Source: Candidatus Planktophila sp.
GTDB lineage: Bacteria; Actinomycetota; Actinomycetes; Nanopelagicales; Nanopelagicaceae
Assembly: GCA_009694515.1 (NCBI GenBank)
Contig: SHUV01000002.1
Span: forward strand, 38,038 to 102,037
Reading direction: 5' to 3'
Length of the DNA stretch: 64,000 nucleotides
Shown here: positions 43,714 to 53,431 of the stretch, piece after piece
Position numbering within the stretch: the first letter of the stretch is position 1
Layout: each line of letters begins with the position of its first letter
Position numbers and translations under genes: made by a program
The notes under the pieces: generated by a model
Told to the model about the DNA's origin: nothing
Seen by the model: the letters and a program-made list of their open reading frames with translations, nothing else
The model's database searches: none

Positions 43714-44705
43714 TAAAGAACTACCCCGAGGTTCTTATATGTATCCGCAAGAGTGGCTTCTGCAACCGTGCGGGCTTTAGCCGACCCTTGGTGCAAAATA
43801 TCAAGCAGATGCTTCTCATCTTCTAGGAGCTCAATTGCTCGTGTGCGAATGGGGCGTAGATATTCAACAACTACCTCTGCAACAGCTGCCTTAAAATCTC
43901 CATAACCCTTGCCGGCAAATTCATTTTCGAGCTCGGCAATTGTTCTGCCAGAGAGCGCTGAATGGATAGTAAGCAAATTACTGATGCCAGGCTTTTCGGC
44001 CGCATCGAATGTGACTTCGCGACCAGCATCGGTGACCGCACTCTTAATCTTCTTCAAGTTAGCATCCGGTGAATCCATAATCTCAATGACTCCCGCAACG
44101 GCGCCTGATGACTTACTCATTTTGGCAGTGGGTTCTTGAATATCATTAATTTTTGCGGCAGTCTTTAAAATATAGGCTTCTGGTAATTGGAAGGTCTGGC
44201 CGTAGCGTGAATTAAACCGTCCGGCTAAATCGCGAGTAAGTTCGATGTGCTGACGTTGATCCTCACCGACTGGAACATAGTGAGCTTGATAGAGCAGGAT
44301 GTCTGCAGCTTGCAGCATGGGATATGTAAAGAGCGCAACGCGAGAGGAATCGGCGCCAGATTTAGAAGACTTGTCTTTAAATTGCGTCATGCGGCTTGCT
44401 TCACCAAAACCAGTCAGGCACTCCATAATCCAACCCAGTTGATTGTGTTGCGGAACTTGAGATTGAACAAAGAGCGTTGATTTATCCGGTGAGATGCCAA
44501 GTGCGATTAATTGCGCGGCAGAAGCAAGTGTGCGCTTTCGAAGTAAGGCTGGATCTGTCTCAACGGTCAGAGCGTGTAGATCAACGATGCAGTAGAAAGC
44601 ATCATGGCCATCTTGCAGTTCAACCCATTGCTTGACTGCGCCAAGGTAATTTCCCAGATGGAAAGAATCGCTCGTGGGTTGAATTCCAGATAAGACGCGC
44701 TTCAT
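43713..44705 (-). CDS. trpS: Tryptophanyl-tRNA synthetase
   Basis: A 330-residue class I synthetase. It opens [20 protein letters not shown], where FHLGN is the HIGH-type motif, and has AKMSKSSGA as the KMSKS loop. The ~80-residue C-terminal helices follow. It charges tRNA-Trp in the cytosol. It overlaps the downstream BMP gene start by one base and lies 20 bases after the CNNM gene. A GAGAAT hexamer ends 7 bases before its ATG, but the match is weak. No leader peptide or tryptophan control is visible. Confidence 0.95.
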   Translation of the reverse strand: MKRVLSGIQPTSDSFHLGNYLGAVKQWVELQDGHDAFYCIVDLHALTVETDPALLRKRTLASAAQLIALGISPDKSTLFVQSQVPQHNQLGWIMECLTGFGEASRMTQFKDKSSKSGADSSRVALFTYPMLQAADILLYQAHYVPVGEDQRQHIELTRDLAGRFNSRYGQTFQLPEAYILKTAAKINDIQEPTAKMSKSSGAVAGVIEIMDSPDANLKKIKSAVTDAGREVTFDAAEKPGISNLLTIHSALSGRTIAELENEFAGKGYGDFKAAVAEVVVEYLRPIRTRAIELLEDEKHLLDILHQGSAKARTVAEATLADTYKNLGVVL

Positions 44706-44725
44706 GGGTGTAATTCTCGCACGCC

Positions 44726-46021
44726 TTAGTAGTTACGTGAGATTAATAGTCGACCAGCGCGCTTACCTTCCATGGAGAGCACTGTAATTCGAACTCCATT
44801 TACTCCAACGATGTCGTTCTCAACCGGAATACGCCCTAAATAATGCATGACAAATCCGCCTGCGGTCTCATATGGTCCTTCTGGTAACTCAACCCCAGAC
44901 TCTTCTTGTAAATCCTCGAGTGAAATCAGACCATCAATTTCGAAATCGCCGGTATGAGATTCTTCCGAAATTTCTACTTCATCTGAGTCATATTCATCTC
45001 GAATATCGCCAATTAATGTCTCTACGAGATCCTCGAGCGTGACGATTCCATCGGTGCCACCGTACTCATCAAGAACAATGGCCAGGTGCTGACGTTGCTT
45101 TCGCATCTCAGTCAGCGCCGGCAAGATTCCCTTGGTACCTGGCAGATACATGATGTTTCGAGCAAGCTCTTGAATCTTTGCATTTGAATTAGCAAGGCTG
45201 GTATCTAACAAATCTCGAACGTGGATAAAGCCAATGACTTCATCGGATGATCCACGAACAACCGGGTAACGAGAGTGTGCCTTCTCAATCGCAAGTGCAA
45301 TCGCTTTTCCAACAGTGAGAGATGCATCCATAAAATCTACTTCGGTACGCGGAACCATGACCTCGTGCACTTGTCGCTCTGAAGCGTTAAATACTTCTTC
45401 CACAATATCGCGCTCTTCATCGGTAAGGGCAGCATGGCCAGCCACAAGATCAAGTAGCTCTTCTTCAGAAATAGCTGTGCGCTGCTCTTTTGGATCAATA
45501 CCAAAGAGGCGAACAATAAGGTTTGTGGAATGAGATAGGACCCAAATAATTGGCCTAAAAAGATTAGCTACGAAATCAATAAATATTGCAGAGGCGAGCG
45601 CAATCTGCTCCGTGCGAAATAGCGCCAAACGTTTTGGAACGAGCTCACCGAATACAAGTGAAAAGTAGGCAATGACTAAGGTGACCCCGATAAGTGAAGC
45701 GGTAGCAGCAGATTTTTCCGGCACACCAAGATCTTCTAGCCATGGAATGACGTAGACGCCAAGTTTCTCTGCGCCCAACGCGGCAGATAGAAATCCTGTA
45801 ACGGTCACACCAACCTGGAGTGCTCCAAGTAGGCGATTGGGATTAGCTGCTAACTTGGCAACAATTGCTCCGCGCTTTCCACGCAACGCTAATTGTTTAA
45901 CCTGACTTTCGCGTAATGAGATAAGTGCGATCTCGGCAGCTACAAAGAGCCCACCCGAAACAATCAGGCCTACAACAATCAGGATGGAGCTAATAAGTGG
46001 GGTACTCGGGTCACTTTCCAT
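44726..46021 (-). CDS. CNNM/HlyC-CorC family membrane protein (hemolysin-like)
   Basis: A 431-residue protein. The N-terminal CNNM (DUF21) domain has about four hydrophobic segments and [17 protein letters not shown]. Two CBS domains follow ([14 protein letters not shown], then [25 protein letters not shown]), and a CorC_HlyC domain ends the protein. Members are linked to magnesium or cobalt efflux or to membrane ion balance; the hemolysin name is historical. A TAGACT box ends 9 bases before the ATG. It diverges from the MsiK-like gene. Confidence 0.9.
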   Translation of the reverse strand: MESDPSTPLISSILIVVGLIVSGGLFVAAEIALISLRESQVKQLALRGKRGAIVAKLAANPNRLLGALQVGVTVTGFLSAALGAEKLGVYVIPWLEDLGVPEKSAATASLIGVTLVIAYFSLVFGELVPKRLALFRTEQIALASAIFIDFVANLFRPIIWVLSHSTNLIVRLFGIDPKEQRTAISEEELLDLVAGHAALTDEERDIVEEVFNASERQVHEVMVPRTEVDFMDASLTVGKAIALAIEKAHSRYPVVRGSSDEVIGFIHVRDLLDTSLANSNAKIQELARNIMYLPGTKGILPALTEMRKQRQHLAIVLDEYGGTDGIVTLEDLVETLIGDIRDEYDSDEVEISEESHTGDFEIDGLISLEDLQEESGVELPEGPYETAGGFVMHYLGRIPVENDIVGVNGVRITVLSMEGKRAGRLLISRNY

Positions 46022-46046
46022 GATGGGAGAAGTCTACCGAGCGTAA

Positions 46047-46075
46047 TTGCCTCCCACCTGCCGCTGACATACCCT
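46047..46075 (+). promoter_or_regulatory. MsiK-like gene promoter
   Basis: TTGCCT (46047-46052), a 17-bp spacer and TACCCT (46070-46075). The start of transcription would be near 46082, about 75 nt before the ATG. It is the clearest -35/-10 pair in the window. Confidence 0.55.
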
Positions 46076-46081
46076 TAGCCA

Positions 46082-46137
46082 CGCTGGTCACCCGACCAGC
46101 GCCTTACTCCACGGATCGTCGGGCACGTACCTGCCCG
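46082..46137 (+). promoter_or_regulatory. Structured 5' leader with two hairpins upstream of the MsiK-like gene
   Basis: Hairpin 1: CGCTGGTC (46082-46089), loop ACCC, GACCAGCG (46094-46101). Hairpin 2: CGGGCA (46120-46125), loop CGTACC, TGCCCG (46132-46137). The first begins at the predicted transcript 5' end, and the second sits just before the ribosome-binding site AAGGAAAG. I recognise no known riboswitch. Confidence 0.55.
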
Positions 46138-46156
46138 GATAAGGAAAGTGAAAAAA

Positions 46157-47239
46157 ATGGCATCAGTCGTATTCGAAAATGCTTCACGTATCTATCCAGG
46201 AACCACAACTCCTGCTGTAGATAAGCTCAACCTCACCGTCGCAGATGGTGAGTTCTTAGTACTCGTTGGACCATCAGGATGTGGAAAGTCAACATCACTT
46301 CGCATGCTTGCTGGTCTAGAAGAAATCGATGGTGGTCGAATTCTTATCGGTAATCGCGATGTAACAAATGTCGCACCAAAAGATCGCGATATCGCAATGG
46401 TCTTCCAGTCCTATGCGCTCTACCCACACATGACCGTTGCCGAAAATATGGGCTTCGCTCTAAAGATCGCCGGTGTCGATAAGGCTGAACGTGATAAGCG
46501 CGTTCGTGAAGCTGCAAAGTTGCTCGACCTTGAACCATATCTAGAGCGCAAGCCTAAGGCTCTTTCTGGTGGTCAACGTCAGCGCGTTGCAATGGGTCGC
46601 GCAATTGTTCGTGAACCACAGGTCTTCCTTATGGATGAACCACTCTCCAACCTTGATGCGAAGTTGCGTGTTGCAACTCGTACCCAAATCGCCGCGCTTC
46701 AGCGCCGTCTTGGAATCACCACTGTCTATGTCACCCACGATCAAGTGGAAGCGATGACAATGGGCGATCGCGTTGCGGTTCTTAAAGATGGATTGCTGCA
46801 ACAGGTTGATACACCTCGTAATCTCTATGACAAGCCAGGCAATGCATTTGTTGCTGGATTTATTGGTTCACCTGCCATGAACTTACTTATTGCTCCAGTA
46901 TCTGGTGGCAAAGCACACCTTGGAGATCTTGATATCGATATTCCCGCATCAGCAGGTTCAACTGCGACAGTGGGAATTCGTCCAGAGGGATTGGTTCCGG
47001 CAGATAAGGGATTCCAAGTTCATGTTGAAGTTGTAGAAGAACTTGGTTCTGATGCATTTGTCTATGGCAAGCCGGCCGATGCAAGCATCCAGTTCGCAAA
47101 TGCTGTCGATGAAGGCGGCCAAGTAATTGTGCGCTGGGATTCAAAGAACCCACCAAAGGCAGGACAGACAGTTACTGTCACCAACTTGCCAGGTGCAGTT
47201 CACCTCTTTGATTCTGCAACAGGCGAGCGAATTAATTAG
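46157..47239 (+). CDS. Sugar ABC transporter ATPase (MsiK/UgpC-like)
   Basis: A 360-residue ATPase. Walker A is GPSGCGKST, the signature LSGGQRQRVAMGRAI, Walker B VFLMDEPLSNLDAK and the switch VTHDQ. A C-terminal OB/TOBE regulatory domain follows (SVGIRPEGL-like). It resembles MsiK, the shared ATPase that powers several carbohydrate importers in Streptomyces. No permease or binding protein lies nearby, which fits the shared-ATPase role. ATG 46157 is chosen for AAGGAAAG 8 bases upstream; a GTG at 46148 is in frame. It has its own promoter and terminator, so it is monocistronic. Confidence 0.9.
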   Translation: MASVVFENASRIYPGTTTPAVDKLNLTVADGEFLVLVGPSGCGKSTSLRMLAGLEEIDGGRILIGNRDVTNVAPKDRDIAMVFQSYALYPHMTVAENMGFALKIAGVDKAERDKRVREAAKLLDLEPYLERKPKALSGGQRQRVAMGRAIVREPQVFLMDEPLSNLDAKLRVATRTQIAALQRRLGITTVYVTHDQVEAMTMGDRVAVLKDGLLQQVDTPRNLYDKPGNAFVAGFIGSPAMNLLIAPVSGGKAHLGDLDIDIPASAGSTATVGIRPEGLVPADKGFQVHVEVVEELGSDAFVYGKPADASIQFANAVDEGGQVIVRWDSKNPPKAGQTVTVTNLPGAVHLFDSATGERIN

Positions 47240-47264
47240 TCACAGCAAATATTTAAGTAAGTGG

Positions 47265-47297
47265 CCCGTCGTAGTTTTCTACGGCGGGTTTCTTATT
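47265..47297 (+). terminator. Rho-independent terminator of the MsiK-like gene
   Basis: CCCGTCGTAG (47265-47274), loop TTTT, CTACGGCGGG (47279-47288), then TTTCTTATT. The 10-bp stem has one G-U pair. It ends a monocistronic transcript and lies before the convergent S51 peptidase gene. Confidence 0.75.
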
Positions 47298-47982
47298 GCT
47301 CAAATTCAAGTGCTCCCCGTAAAACGTGCACCTTGCCGCGTCCTACCCGCCGCCATGAATCGGTATGCACTAGCGCCGTGTATTCATCTATCCCAAGAAG
47401 TACGGACTGAGAATCAGATTTCAGAACAAAGGATGCAACTCGATCTGGCAGCCAACCTAACATTTTGTCATAGTGTGGAATCACTTCAATATCTGGCAAG
47501 AGTGATAGCCCTGGACTATGGTTTGCGCGACGTAAGCCCATAATGGTGCCCCCAAATGCCATAGCACCGGCTGAACAACCAGCAAGTGATGTTCCTGAAT
47601 TCCATTGCTTGATAATTTCTTCCCAGAGTGGTGAGCCGTTAAAGATTTCGGCAACTCTGTGTGGATCTCCCCCCGAAAAATAGATAAGCCCAGCATCAGC
47701 AATCAAATCTAGAAAGTCTAGGTTAAATGCATCTTCACGTTCATGAATAGGTAAGTAGATGCAGTGGCTTCCGATGCGATCTGATTGTTCTTTTCCTACT
47801 GATTGCCAATGTTCGCGGCGTGATTGCCCTTCATGTGAAGACGCAGTTGGAATCTGTATGAAATGGTTTTTCTTACCCCGTGAAATAGCTAAATGCAGGA
47901 GCTCGGTTTCTAGCTCCTGCATCTGCACTGAATATTCGCCAGAACCGACAAGTGCTATCGCACCAGAGTCCTGATTTATCAA
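47293..47982 (-). CDS. S51-family peptidase (cyanophycinase/dipeptidase E-like)
   Basis: A 229-residue protein with a class I glutamine-amidotransferase-like fold. IALVGSGEYS opens the fold, GLIYFSGGDPHRV follows, and AGCSAGAMAFGG holds the nucleophile Ser of peptidase S51. It would hydrolyse Asp-containing dipeptides or cyanophycin-type peptides. The start is a TTG at 47982, 5 bases after the icd stop; no ATG or GTG fits before the first strand. It lies downstream of icd with which it may be cotranscribed. Cyanophycin use is not implied by the sequence. Confidence 0.78.
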   Translation of the reverse strand: MINQDSGAIALVGSGEYSVQMQELETELLHLAISRGKKNHFIQIPTASSHEGQSRREHWQSVGKEQSDRIGSHCIYLPIHEREDAFNLDFLDLIADAGLIYFSGGDPHRVAEIFNGSPLWEEIIKQWNSGTSLAGCSAGAMAFGGTIMGLRRANHSPGLSLLPDIEVIPHYDKMLGWLPDRVASFVLKSDSQSVLLGIDEYTALVHTDSWRRVGRGKVHVLRGALEFEQ

Positions 47983-47987
47983 TTGAT

Positions 47988-49202
47988 TTAAGCCATTGCT
48001 TTCTTAAGGTTCTCATCAATGAAATCGAGGAACTGCTCAGTTGTTTGGTATGGCGCTTCTTTGGAAATAAGTACCGCTAAATCCTTAGTCATCTTTCCCT
48101 GCTCCACTGTTTCAATACATACTCGCTCGAGAGTTTTTGTGAATTTAGCAAGCTCAGCGTTGTTATCAAGCTTGGCACGGTGGGCTAGGCCTTGAGTCCA
48201 GGCGAAGATAGAAGCAATTGGATTTGTGGAAGTCGCTTTACCTGCTTGGTGCTCGCGGTAGTGACGAGTCACAGTTCCATGAGCTGCCTCTGATTCGCAG
48301 ATCTTTCCATCTGGAGTCATAAGTACTGATGTCATAAGACCAAGTGAGCCATAACCTTGTGCGACGGTATCTGACTGCACATCTCCGTCGTAGTTCTTAC
48401 ATGCCCAGACATATCCGCCATCCATCCGAAGTGCCATGGCAACCATGTCATCAATCAGGCGATGCTCATACCAAATACCAACGGCCTCGTATTGAGTCTT
48501 GAATTCAGCCTGATAAATCTCTTCAAAGATATCTTTGAAACGTCCATCGTAGGCTTTAAGAATTGTGTTCTTCGTTGAGAGATAGACCGGGAATTTACGA
48601 AGGAGTCCGTAGTTCAATGAGGCACGAGCAAAGTCACGGATTGAGTCATCGACGTTATACATAGCCATTGCTACACCGGATGATTTGAAGTCAAATACTT
48701 CAAACTCTTGTGGGGCAGATCCATCTTCTGGCACAAATGAGAGCGTGAGCTTTCCGGCTCCTGGTACCTTGAAATCAGTTGCGCGGTATTGATCACCAAA
48801 AGCGTGGCGGCCGATAACAATTGGCTTAGTCCAGTGTGGAACTAAGCGCGGAACGTTGCTGATAATAATTGGTTCGCGGAAAATAACGCCACCAAGGATG
48901 TTGCGAATCGTTCCGTTAGGAGACTTCCACATCTTCTTGAGGCTAAATTCTTTAACGCGGGCTTCATCAGGAGTAATGGTGGCGCACTTGATTCCCACGC
49001 CATGCTTCTGGATTGCGCGAGCAGAGTCGATTGTTACTTGATCATCGGTTGCATCGCGGTGTTCCATGCCAAGGTCGTAGTACTCAAGGTTCACATCGAG
49101 GTAAGGCAGGATCAGCTTGTCTTTGATGAACTGCCAGATAATGCGAGTCATCTCATCGCCATCTAACTCAACAACCGTGCCTGCTACTTTAATCTTTGAC
49201 AT
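47988..49202 (-). CDS. icd: Isocitrate dehydrogenase (NADP+), eukaryote-like type
   Basis: A 404-residue dimeric-type IDH. It opens [19 protein letters not shown], has [13 protein letters not shown] (substrate Ser/Asn), [11 protein letters not shown] and [30 protein letters not shown]. This is the subfamily shared with mitochondrial and many bacterial NADP enzymes, unlike the E. coli type or the large monomeric type. It makes 2-oxoglutarate and NADPH. Start ATG has GGGAGAAG just upstream. It follows mdh in the same direction with 28 bases between. Confidence 0.94.
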   Translation of the reverse strand: MSKIKVAGTVVELDGDEMTRIIWQFIKDKLILPYLDVNLEYYDLGMEHRDATDDQVTIDSARAIQKHGVGIKCATITPDEARVKEFSLKKMWKSPNGTIRNILGGVIFREPIIISNVPRLVPHWTKPIVIGRHAFGDQYRATDFKVPGAGKLTLSFVPEDGSAPQEFEVFDFKSSGVAMAMYNVDDSIRDFARASLNYGLLRKFPVYLSTKNTILKAYDGRFKDIFEEIYQAEFKTQYEAVGIWYEHRLIDDMVAMALRMDGGYVWACKNYDGDVQSDTVAQGYGSLGLMTSVLMTPDGKICESEAAHGTVTRHYREHQAGKATSTNPIASIFAWTQGLAHRAKLDNNAELAKFTKTLERVCIETVEQGKMTKDLAVLISKEAPYQTTEQFLDFIDENLKKAMA

Positions 49203-49230
49203 TATCTTCTCCCGATTACCTTCTGCTCAA

Positions 49231-50181
49231 TTACAGCGTTTGAACGTCTGCTTGTTTTGCACGAACAGCTTCTGCAGCTTCCTTGAGTGAGGCAACTTCT
49301 GAATCTGTCAACGCGCTCTCGACAACTTTGCGAATGCCTACCTTGCCAATCTCTGCTTCAACGCCGAGATAGACGCCAGAGATTCCATATTCGCCATCAA
49401 CCCAGGCACAGACCGGCATGACATCACCTGAATCTTCAATCACTGCCTTTGCCATACGCGCTGCCGCAGCAGATGGTGCGTAATAAGCAGAGCCAGTTTT
49501 CAAAAGTGCAACTACTTCAGCGCCACCGTTGCGTGTGCGATCAACAAGTTCATCGATTTCAGTTTGGGATAGCTTTTCAGAAAGTGCAACACCATTGACG
49601 GTGCAACGACTTGGAACTGGAACCATAGTGTCTCCATGTGAACCCAGTGTCAGAGTTTTCACTGATGAAACCGGTACTCCCAGTTTTTCGGCAACAAAGT
49701 TGGTAAAGCGCGCAGTATCGAGCATTCCAGCTTGACCCATCACGCGATTCTTTGGAAAGTTGGTAGCAAGCTGTGCCAGGGCTGTCATCTCATCAAGTGG
49801 ATTAGAGACCACGATGATGACCGCGTTCGGTGAATGCTTTGCAATATTTTCAGCTACTCCACGAACGATTCCGGCATTTACGCCAATTAAATCCATGCGG
49901 CTCATTCCAGGCTTACGTGGAAGTCCTGCAGTAATGACCACAACATCAGAGTTAGCTGTTTTTTCATATCCAGCACCTTCAGCCGTGGTTGTCGCGCCAG
50001 TGATGCGCGTTTCGAAACCTTCAATGGAGCGAGATTGGTTCATATCAAGGGCCAAACCTTCTGGCTTTCCTTCAAGGATATCGGTGAGCACAACTTCATC
50101 AAAGATGTTGTATTCAGCTAACCGAAGGGCTGTTGTTGAACCGTAGAAACCTGCACCTACAACGGTGACTTTCTTTGCCAT
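49231..50181 (-). CDS. mdh: Malate dehydrogenase (LDH-like type)
   Basis: A 316-residue NAD-dependent enzyme. VTVVGAGFYGSTTALRLAE is the Rossmann loop, ITAGLPRKPGMSRMDL has the substrate Arg, VVSNPLDEMT is typical of the LDH-like MDH group, and LGSHGDTMVP contains the catalytic His. It interconverts malate and oxaloacetate. The ATG has AAAGGA upstream. It follows DUF3017 and folD in the order known from other actinobacteria. Confidence 0.93.
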   Translation of the reverse strand: MAKKVTVVGAGFYGSTTALRLAEYNIFDEVVLTDILEGKPEGLALDMNQSRSIEGFETRITGATTTAEGAGYEKTANSDVVVITAGLPRKPGMSRMDLIGVNAGIVRGVAENIAKHSPNAVIIVVSNPLDEMTALAQLATNFPKNRVMGQAGMLDTARFTNFVAEKLGVPVSSVKTLTLGSHGDTMVPVPSRCTVNGVALSEKLSQTEIDELVDRTRNGGAEVVALLKTGSAYYAPSAAAARMAKAVIEDSGDVMPVCAWVDGEYGISGVYLGVEAEIGKVGIRKVVESALTDSEVASLKEAAEAVRAKQADVQTL

Positions 50182-50239
50182 AGCGATCCTTTATCTACCT
50201 TGATGTATTGAACGTATTTATCTTGATATCGAGAGAATT

Positions 50240-50467
50240 CTACAACCCATTAGGAAGTGCAATTGCCAGCCCGAAAAGCACCACGGCTATCGTTAGCGGC
50301 AGATAGCGCTCGAAAGAGCGAGCACCCCACTGCGAGAGCGCAATCACACCGGTTCCCGCCGAAATAAGCAGCGCTCCAGTACGGACAAATCCTGCAATAC
50401 CAAGGAGAACTCCGAGTGAAATAACTATGTATGCAATACGCAGTTGTAGGGCGTTTATCGCTCGCAT
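50240..50467 (-). CDS. DUF3017 family membrane protein
   Basis: A 75-residue protein with two or three TM helices (about 9-27, 30-48 and 53-73), including [18 protein letters not shown] and [19 protein letters not shown]. Its size, position directly after folD and before mdh, and hydrophobic pattern match the actinobacterial DUF3017 group. The function is unknown. ATG 50467 overlaps the folD stop by 13 bases, a strong sign of coupling. Confidence 0.8.
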   Translation of the reverse strand: MRAINALQLRIAYIVISLGVLLGIAGFVRTGALLISAGTGVIALSQWGARSFERYLPLTIAVVLFGLAIALPNGL

Positions 50468-51297
50468 GCGTCGACCACATTCATCAGCAACATGGCACGA
50501 GTCATGGGCCCAACACCACCTGGCATTGGTGCAACGAATGATGCGACCTCGAATACACCTGGATCAACATCACCGATGAGCCCAGCATCAGTTCGTGAGA
50601 TTCCGACATCGAGAACTACTGCACCCGCTTTAATCATTCCCGCCTTTAAGAAGTGTGGTTGTCCGATAGCTGCAATCACAATATCGGCGCGCTTAGTGTG
50701 AGCGAGCAAATCTTTGGTACCAGTGTGTGTCAGAGTTACCGTTGCATTTTCTTGCTTACGGGTAAGCAAGAGCCCAAGCGGGCGACCCACTGTCAGCCCA
50801 CGTCCAATGACAACAACTTCTGCACCTGAAAGTGGAATTTTATAGTGGTTGATAAGCTCAACAATTCCGCGTGGGGTGCATGGAAGCGGTGCTTGGTAGC
50901 CCGCAACGAGTCGACCTAAATTAAGTGGGTGCAAACCATCGGCATCTTTTGTGGGATCAATTGCTTCTAGAATAAGTTGCGTATTAATTGAACTCGGAAG
51001 TGGAAGTTGCACGATATATCCAGTGCACTCTTTGGCGGCGTTGAGATCTTTAATGGCCACCAATACATCGGCTTGTGTTGCAGTTGCCGGTAGGTCTACC
51101 CGGATCGAATTGATTCCTACTTCCTGGCAATCTCTATGTTTTCCGTCAACATAAGAATGCGAACCTGGATCATCGCCCACCAAGATGGTTCCAAGGCCCG
51201 GGATGATGCCTTTGGCTTTCAGTGCCTGCGTGCGCGCTGTGAGATCTTTCTTGATGGTTGCAGCAAGTGCCTTGCCATCAAGTATCTGCGCGCTCAT
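50455..51297 (-). CDS. folD: Bifunctional methylenetetrahydrofolate dehydrogenase/cyclohydrolase
   Basis: A 280-residue enzyme. [17 protein letters not shown] contains the catalytic Lys region (YVxxK), [13 protein letters not shown] and [14 protein letters not shown] are signature segments, and [16 protein letters not shown] binds NADP. It makes 10-formyl-THF, which PurN and PurH upstream consume. Start ATG is 6 bases after a TAAGAT box, so it may have its own leaderless transcript despite following purH by 21 bases. Confidence 0.94.
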   Translation of the reverse strand: MSAQILDGKALAATIKKDLTARTQALKAKGIIPGLGTILVGDDPGSHSYVDGKHRDCQEVGINSIRVDLPATATQADVLVAIKDLNAAKECTGYIVQLPLPSSINTQLILEAIDPTKDADGLHPLNLGRLVAGYQAPLPCTPRGIVELINHYKIPLSGAEVVVIGRGLTVGRPLGLLLTRKQENATVTLTHTGTKDLLAHTKRADIVIAAIGQPHFLKAGMIKAGAVVLDVGISRTDAGLIGDVDPGVFEVASFVAPMPGGVGPMTRAMLLMNVVDACER

Positions 51298-51303
51298 GGC
51301 TTT

Positions 51304-51309
51304 ATCTTA
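51304..51309 (-). promoter_or_regulatory. folD -10 box, leaderless layout
   Basis: TAAGAT on the minus strand ends 6 bases before the ATG at 51297, just after the purH stop. Confidence 0.38.
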
Positions 51310-51318
51310 ATCGTTGCT

Positions 51319-52866
51319 CTAGGCGTGCGAGAAATGTCGGGTTGAAGTGAAGAACATCGCTATTCCAGCCTTAGTTGCAGCAGCAATCACTTCCTCATCA
51401 CGAACGCTGCCACCTGGCTGCACGATTGCTATCACCCCGGCTGCGCTAAGAATCTCAAGACCATCAGCAAATGGGAAGAATGCATCGGATGCGCCCACAC
51501 TTCCAGCGACGCGAGCTCCAGCGCGATCAACGGCCAGCTTTGCAGAATCAACCCGGTTTACCTGCCCCATTCCGATTCCTACGGCCGCACCATCTTTAGC
51601 CAGAAGAATGGCATTGCTCTTTACAGCGCGAACAGCGCGCCATGCAAATTCAAGATCGCGCATTACATCGGGTGAAAGTGCGGTGCCAGTTACTTGCTTC
51701 CAATTCTTTGGATTATCACCATCGGCTGCAATGAGATCAGTCTCTTGCACTAATACGCCACCTGAAACAGGGCGAATTTCAAGAGGCGAGATTCGAGTGT
51801 GAGCACAGGTAAGAATTCTAATGGAGGGTTTCTTCATCAATATTTCTAGCGCAGCGTTCTCATATTCTGGCGCAATGATTACTTCAGTAAATACTTCCGA
51901 AAGAGATTGCGCCATCGCAGCAGTCACCGTGCGATTTGCCGCAACCACCCCACCAAATGCCGATACTGGATCGCATAGATGTGCCTTTGCATAAGCTTCA
52001 GCAATATCTTTTCCAACTGCGATGCCGCATGGATTGGCGTGCTTAATGATTGCCACACATGGTTCGACATGATCTAGCGCTGCCCGCCAAGCTGCATCAG
52101 CATCTGTGTAATTATTAAATGACATCTCTTTGCCATGTGATTGCACTGCGTTCACAATCCCAGGTGGACCACCACGATAAATAGCAGCTTGCTGATGTGG
52201 GTTCTCGCCATAACGAAGGGAATTCTCGCGCTTGAAAATTAGACCCAGCCAATCAAGATCTTGAATCTCATCGCTCACTGTTGAGCCAAGCCAACTTGCG
52301 ATGGTGAGGTCGTATTCCGCTGTTGTGCGAAAGACTTCGAGGGCAAGTAACTTTCGCTCTTCATCGCTAAATCCACCGGCCTTTATGGATGCAAAGAGCT
52401 GGTCATATTGCGATGTGTTACAGATAACCGCAACAGATCCATGGTTCTTGGCTGCCCCACGCAACATTGATGGGCCACCAATATCAATTTGTTCAATACA
52501 TTGGGCAAAATCAGCACCTGAAGCAAGTGTTGCTGCAAACGGGTACAGATTTATGACAACCAGATCGAAGGGTTCGATATCGAGATCGGCAATTGCTTTC
52601 AGATGTTCTGGATTATTCTGATCTGCCAAAATTCCTGAATGAATCTTCGGGTGCAGAGTCTTTACGCGACCACCCATAATTTCTGGAAAACCGGTATAGG
52701 TGCTCACCTCGGTTACTGGTATTCCAGCGTCCTGCAGTGTTTTGGCAGTAGAGCCGGTGGAAAGTATTTCAACGCCAGCATCGTGTAGAACTTTGCCAAG
52801 TTCGAGCAATCGCACTTTGTCATAGACGCTTACCAGCGCCCTACGAATCGGTTTGCGATTAGCCAT
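51319..52866 (-). CDS. purH: Bifunctional AICAR transformylase/IMP cyclohydrolase
   Basis: A 515-residue fusion. The N-terminal MGS-like cyclohydrolase domain begins [20 protein letters not shown] and has [16 protein letters not shown]. The transformylase domain has [12 protein letters not shown] and the catalytic [11 protein letters not shown]. It performs the last two steps of IMP synthesis. ATG 52866 overlaps the purN stop by 8 bases and has GGAGAAGAAG upstream; the longer frame is not supported. Operon order PerM-like, purN, purH, folD. Confidence 0.95.
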   Translation of the reverse strand: MANRKPIRRALVSVYDKVRLLELGKVLHDAGVEILSTGSTAKTLQDAGIPVTEVSTYTGFPEIMGGRVKTLHPKIHSGILADQNNPEHLKAIADLDIEPFDLVVINLYPFAATLASGADFAQCIEQIDIGGPSMLRGAAKNHGSVAVICNTSQYDQLFASIKAGGFSDEERKLLALEVFRTTAEYDLTIASWLGSTVSDEIQDLDWLGLIFKRENSLRYGENPHQQAAIYRGGPPGIVNAVQSHGKEMSFNNYTDADAAWRAALDHVEPCVAIIKHANPCGIAVGKDIAEAYAKAHLCDPVSAFGGVVAANRTVTAAMAQSLSEVFTEVIIAPEYENAALEILMKKPSIRILTCAHTRISPLEIRPVSGGVLVQETDLIAADGDNPKNWKQVTGTALSPDVMRDLEFAWRAVRAVKSNAILLAKDGAAVGIGMGQVNRVDSAKLAVDRAGARVAGSVGASDAFFPFADGLEILSAAGVIAIVQPGGSVRDEEVIAAATKAGIAMFFTSTRHFSHA

Positions 52867-53431
52867 TCTTCTTCTCCTGCGTAGCCAGTATCGATGCAAT
52901 GGTCGCAACTATGAGACCTCGTTCCAGAATCTTAATGCGCTCGTGTAGAGACTCCTCGGTTTCCGCACTGCCTATGTCGAGTTTCACTTGAGCGATGATT
53001 TTCCCGGTATCTAACCCAGCATCAACCCAATGAATTGTCGTGCCGCTTTGAGTGGCTCCCGCTTGCAGGGCGTCACGAACTGCATGAGCACCTGGAAAGA
53101 GCGGCAGAAGTGAAGGATGGCTATTGATGATCTTAAATCTTTCAACTGTCTTAGCTGAGAGCAAGCGCATGAACCCAGCGCTAACCACGAGGTCAGGCTT
53201 GAGTGCGCCAAGGAGTGTCTCGAGCTCTCGATCCCATTGCGTGCGATCGGCCATCATTGGAATTACATAAGACTCAACGTGCGCTGCCTCTGCTCTGGCA
53301 ATAACTTGAGCATCTTTCTGATCAGAGATGACAGCCACAATATCTACATCAGCCAAAGTGGTTGTGCGCGCATCGAAAACTGCCTGTGCCAGCGTTCCAC
53401 TTCCCGAAGCAAGAATGACAACTCGTTTCAC
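52859..53431 (-). CDS. purN: Phosphoribosylglycinamide formyltransferase
   Basis: A 190-residue enzyme. It opens [15 protein letters not shown], has [31 protein letters not shown] (catalytic Asn-His) and [13 protein letters not shown] with the catalytic Asp. It formylates GAR using 10-formyl-THF. The ATG overlaps the PerM-like stop (ATGA), and its end overlaps purH. It is the N-type enzyme, not formate-dependent PurT. Confidence 0.95.
   Translation of the reverse strand: MKRVVILASGSGTLAQAVFDARTTTLADVDIVAVISDQKDAQVIARAEAAHVESYVIPMMADRTQWDRELETLLGALKPDLVVSAGFMRLLSAKTVERFKIINSHPSLLPLFPGAHAVRDALQAGATQSGTTIHWVDAGLDTGKIIAQVKLDIGSAETEESLHERIKILERGLIVATIASILATQEKKNG

Noticed and set aside
46022..46036. 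TAGACT 9 bases before the CNNM ATG as another leaderless start
   Set aside because: The spacing of 9 exceeds the 6-8 seen elsewhere, so it was left out of the count; a 2-base leader is possible. The tatB box has the same spacing and was also excluded.
50182..50239. Repeated ATCAAG and a TTGTAG/GATAAA pair in the mdh leader as regulatory sites
   Set aside because: The matches are short and the hexamers poor; no defensible operator or promoter could be set.
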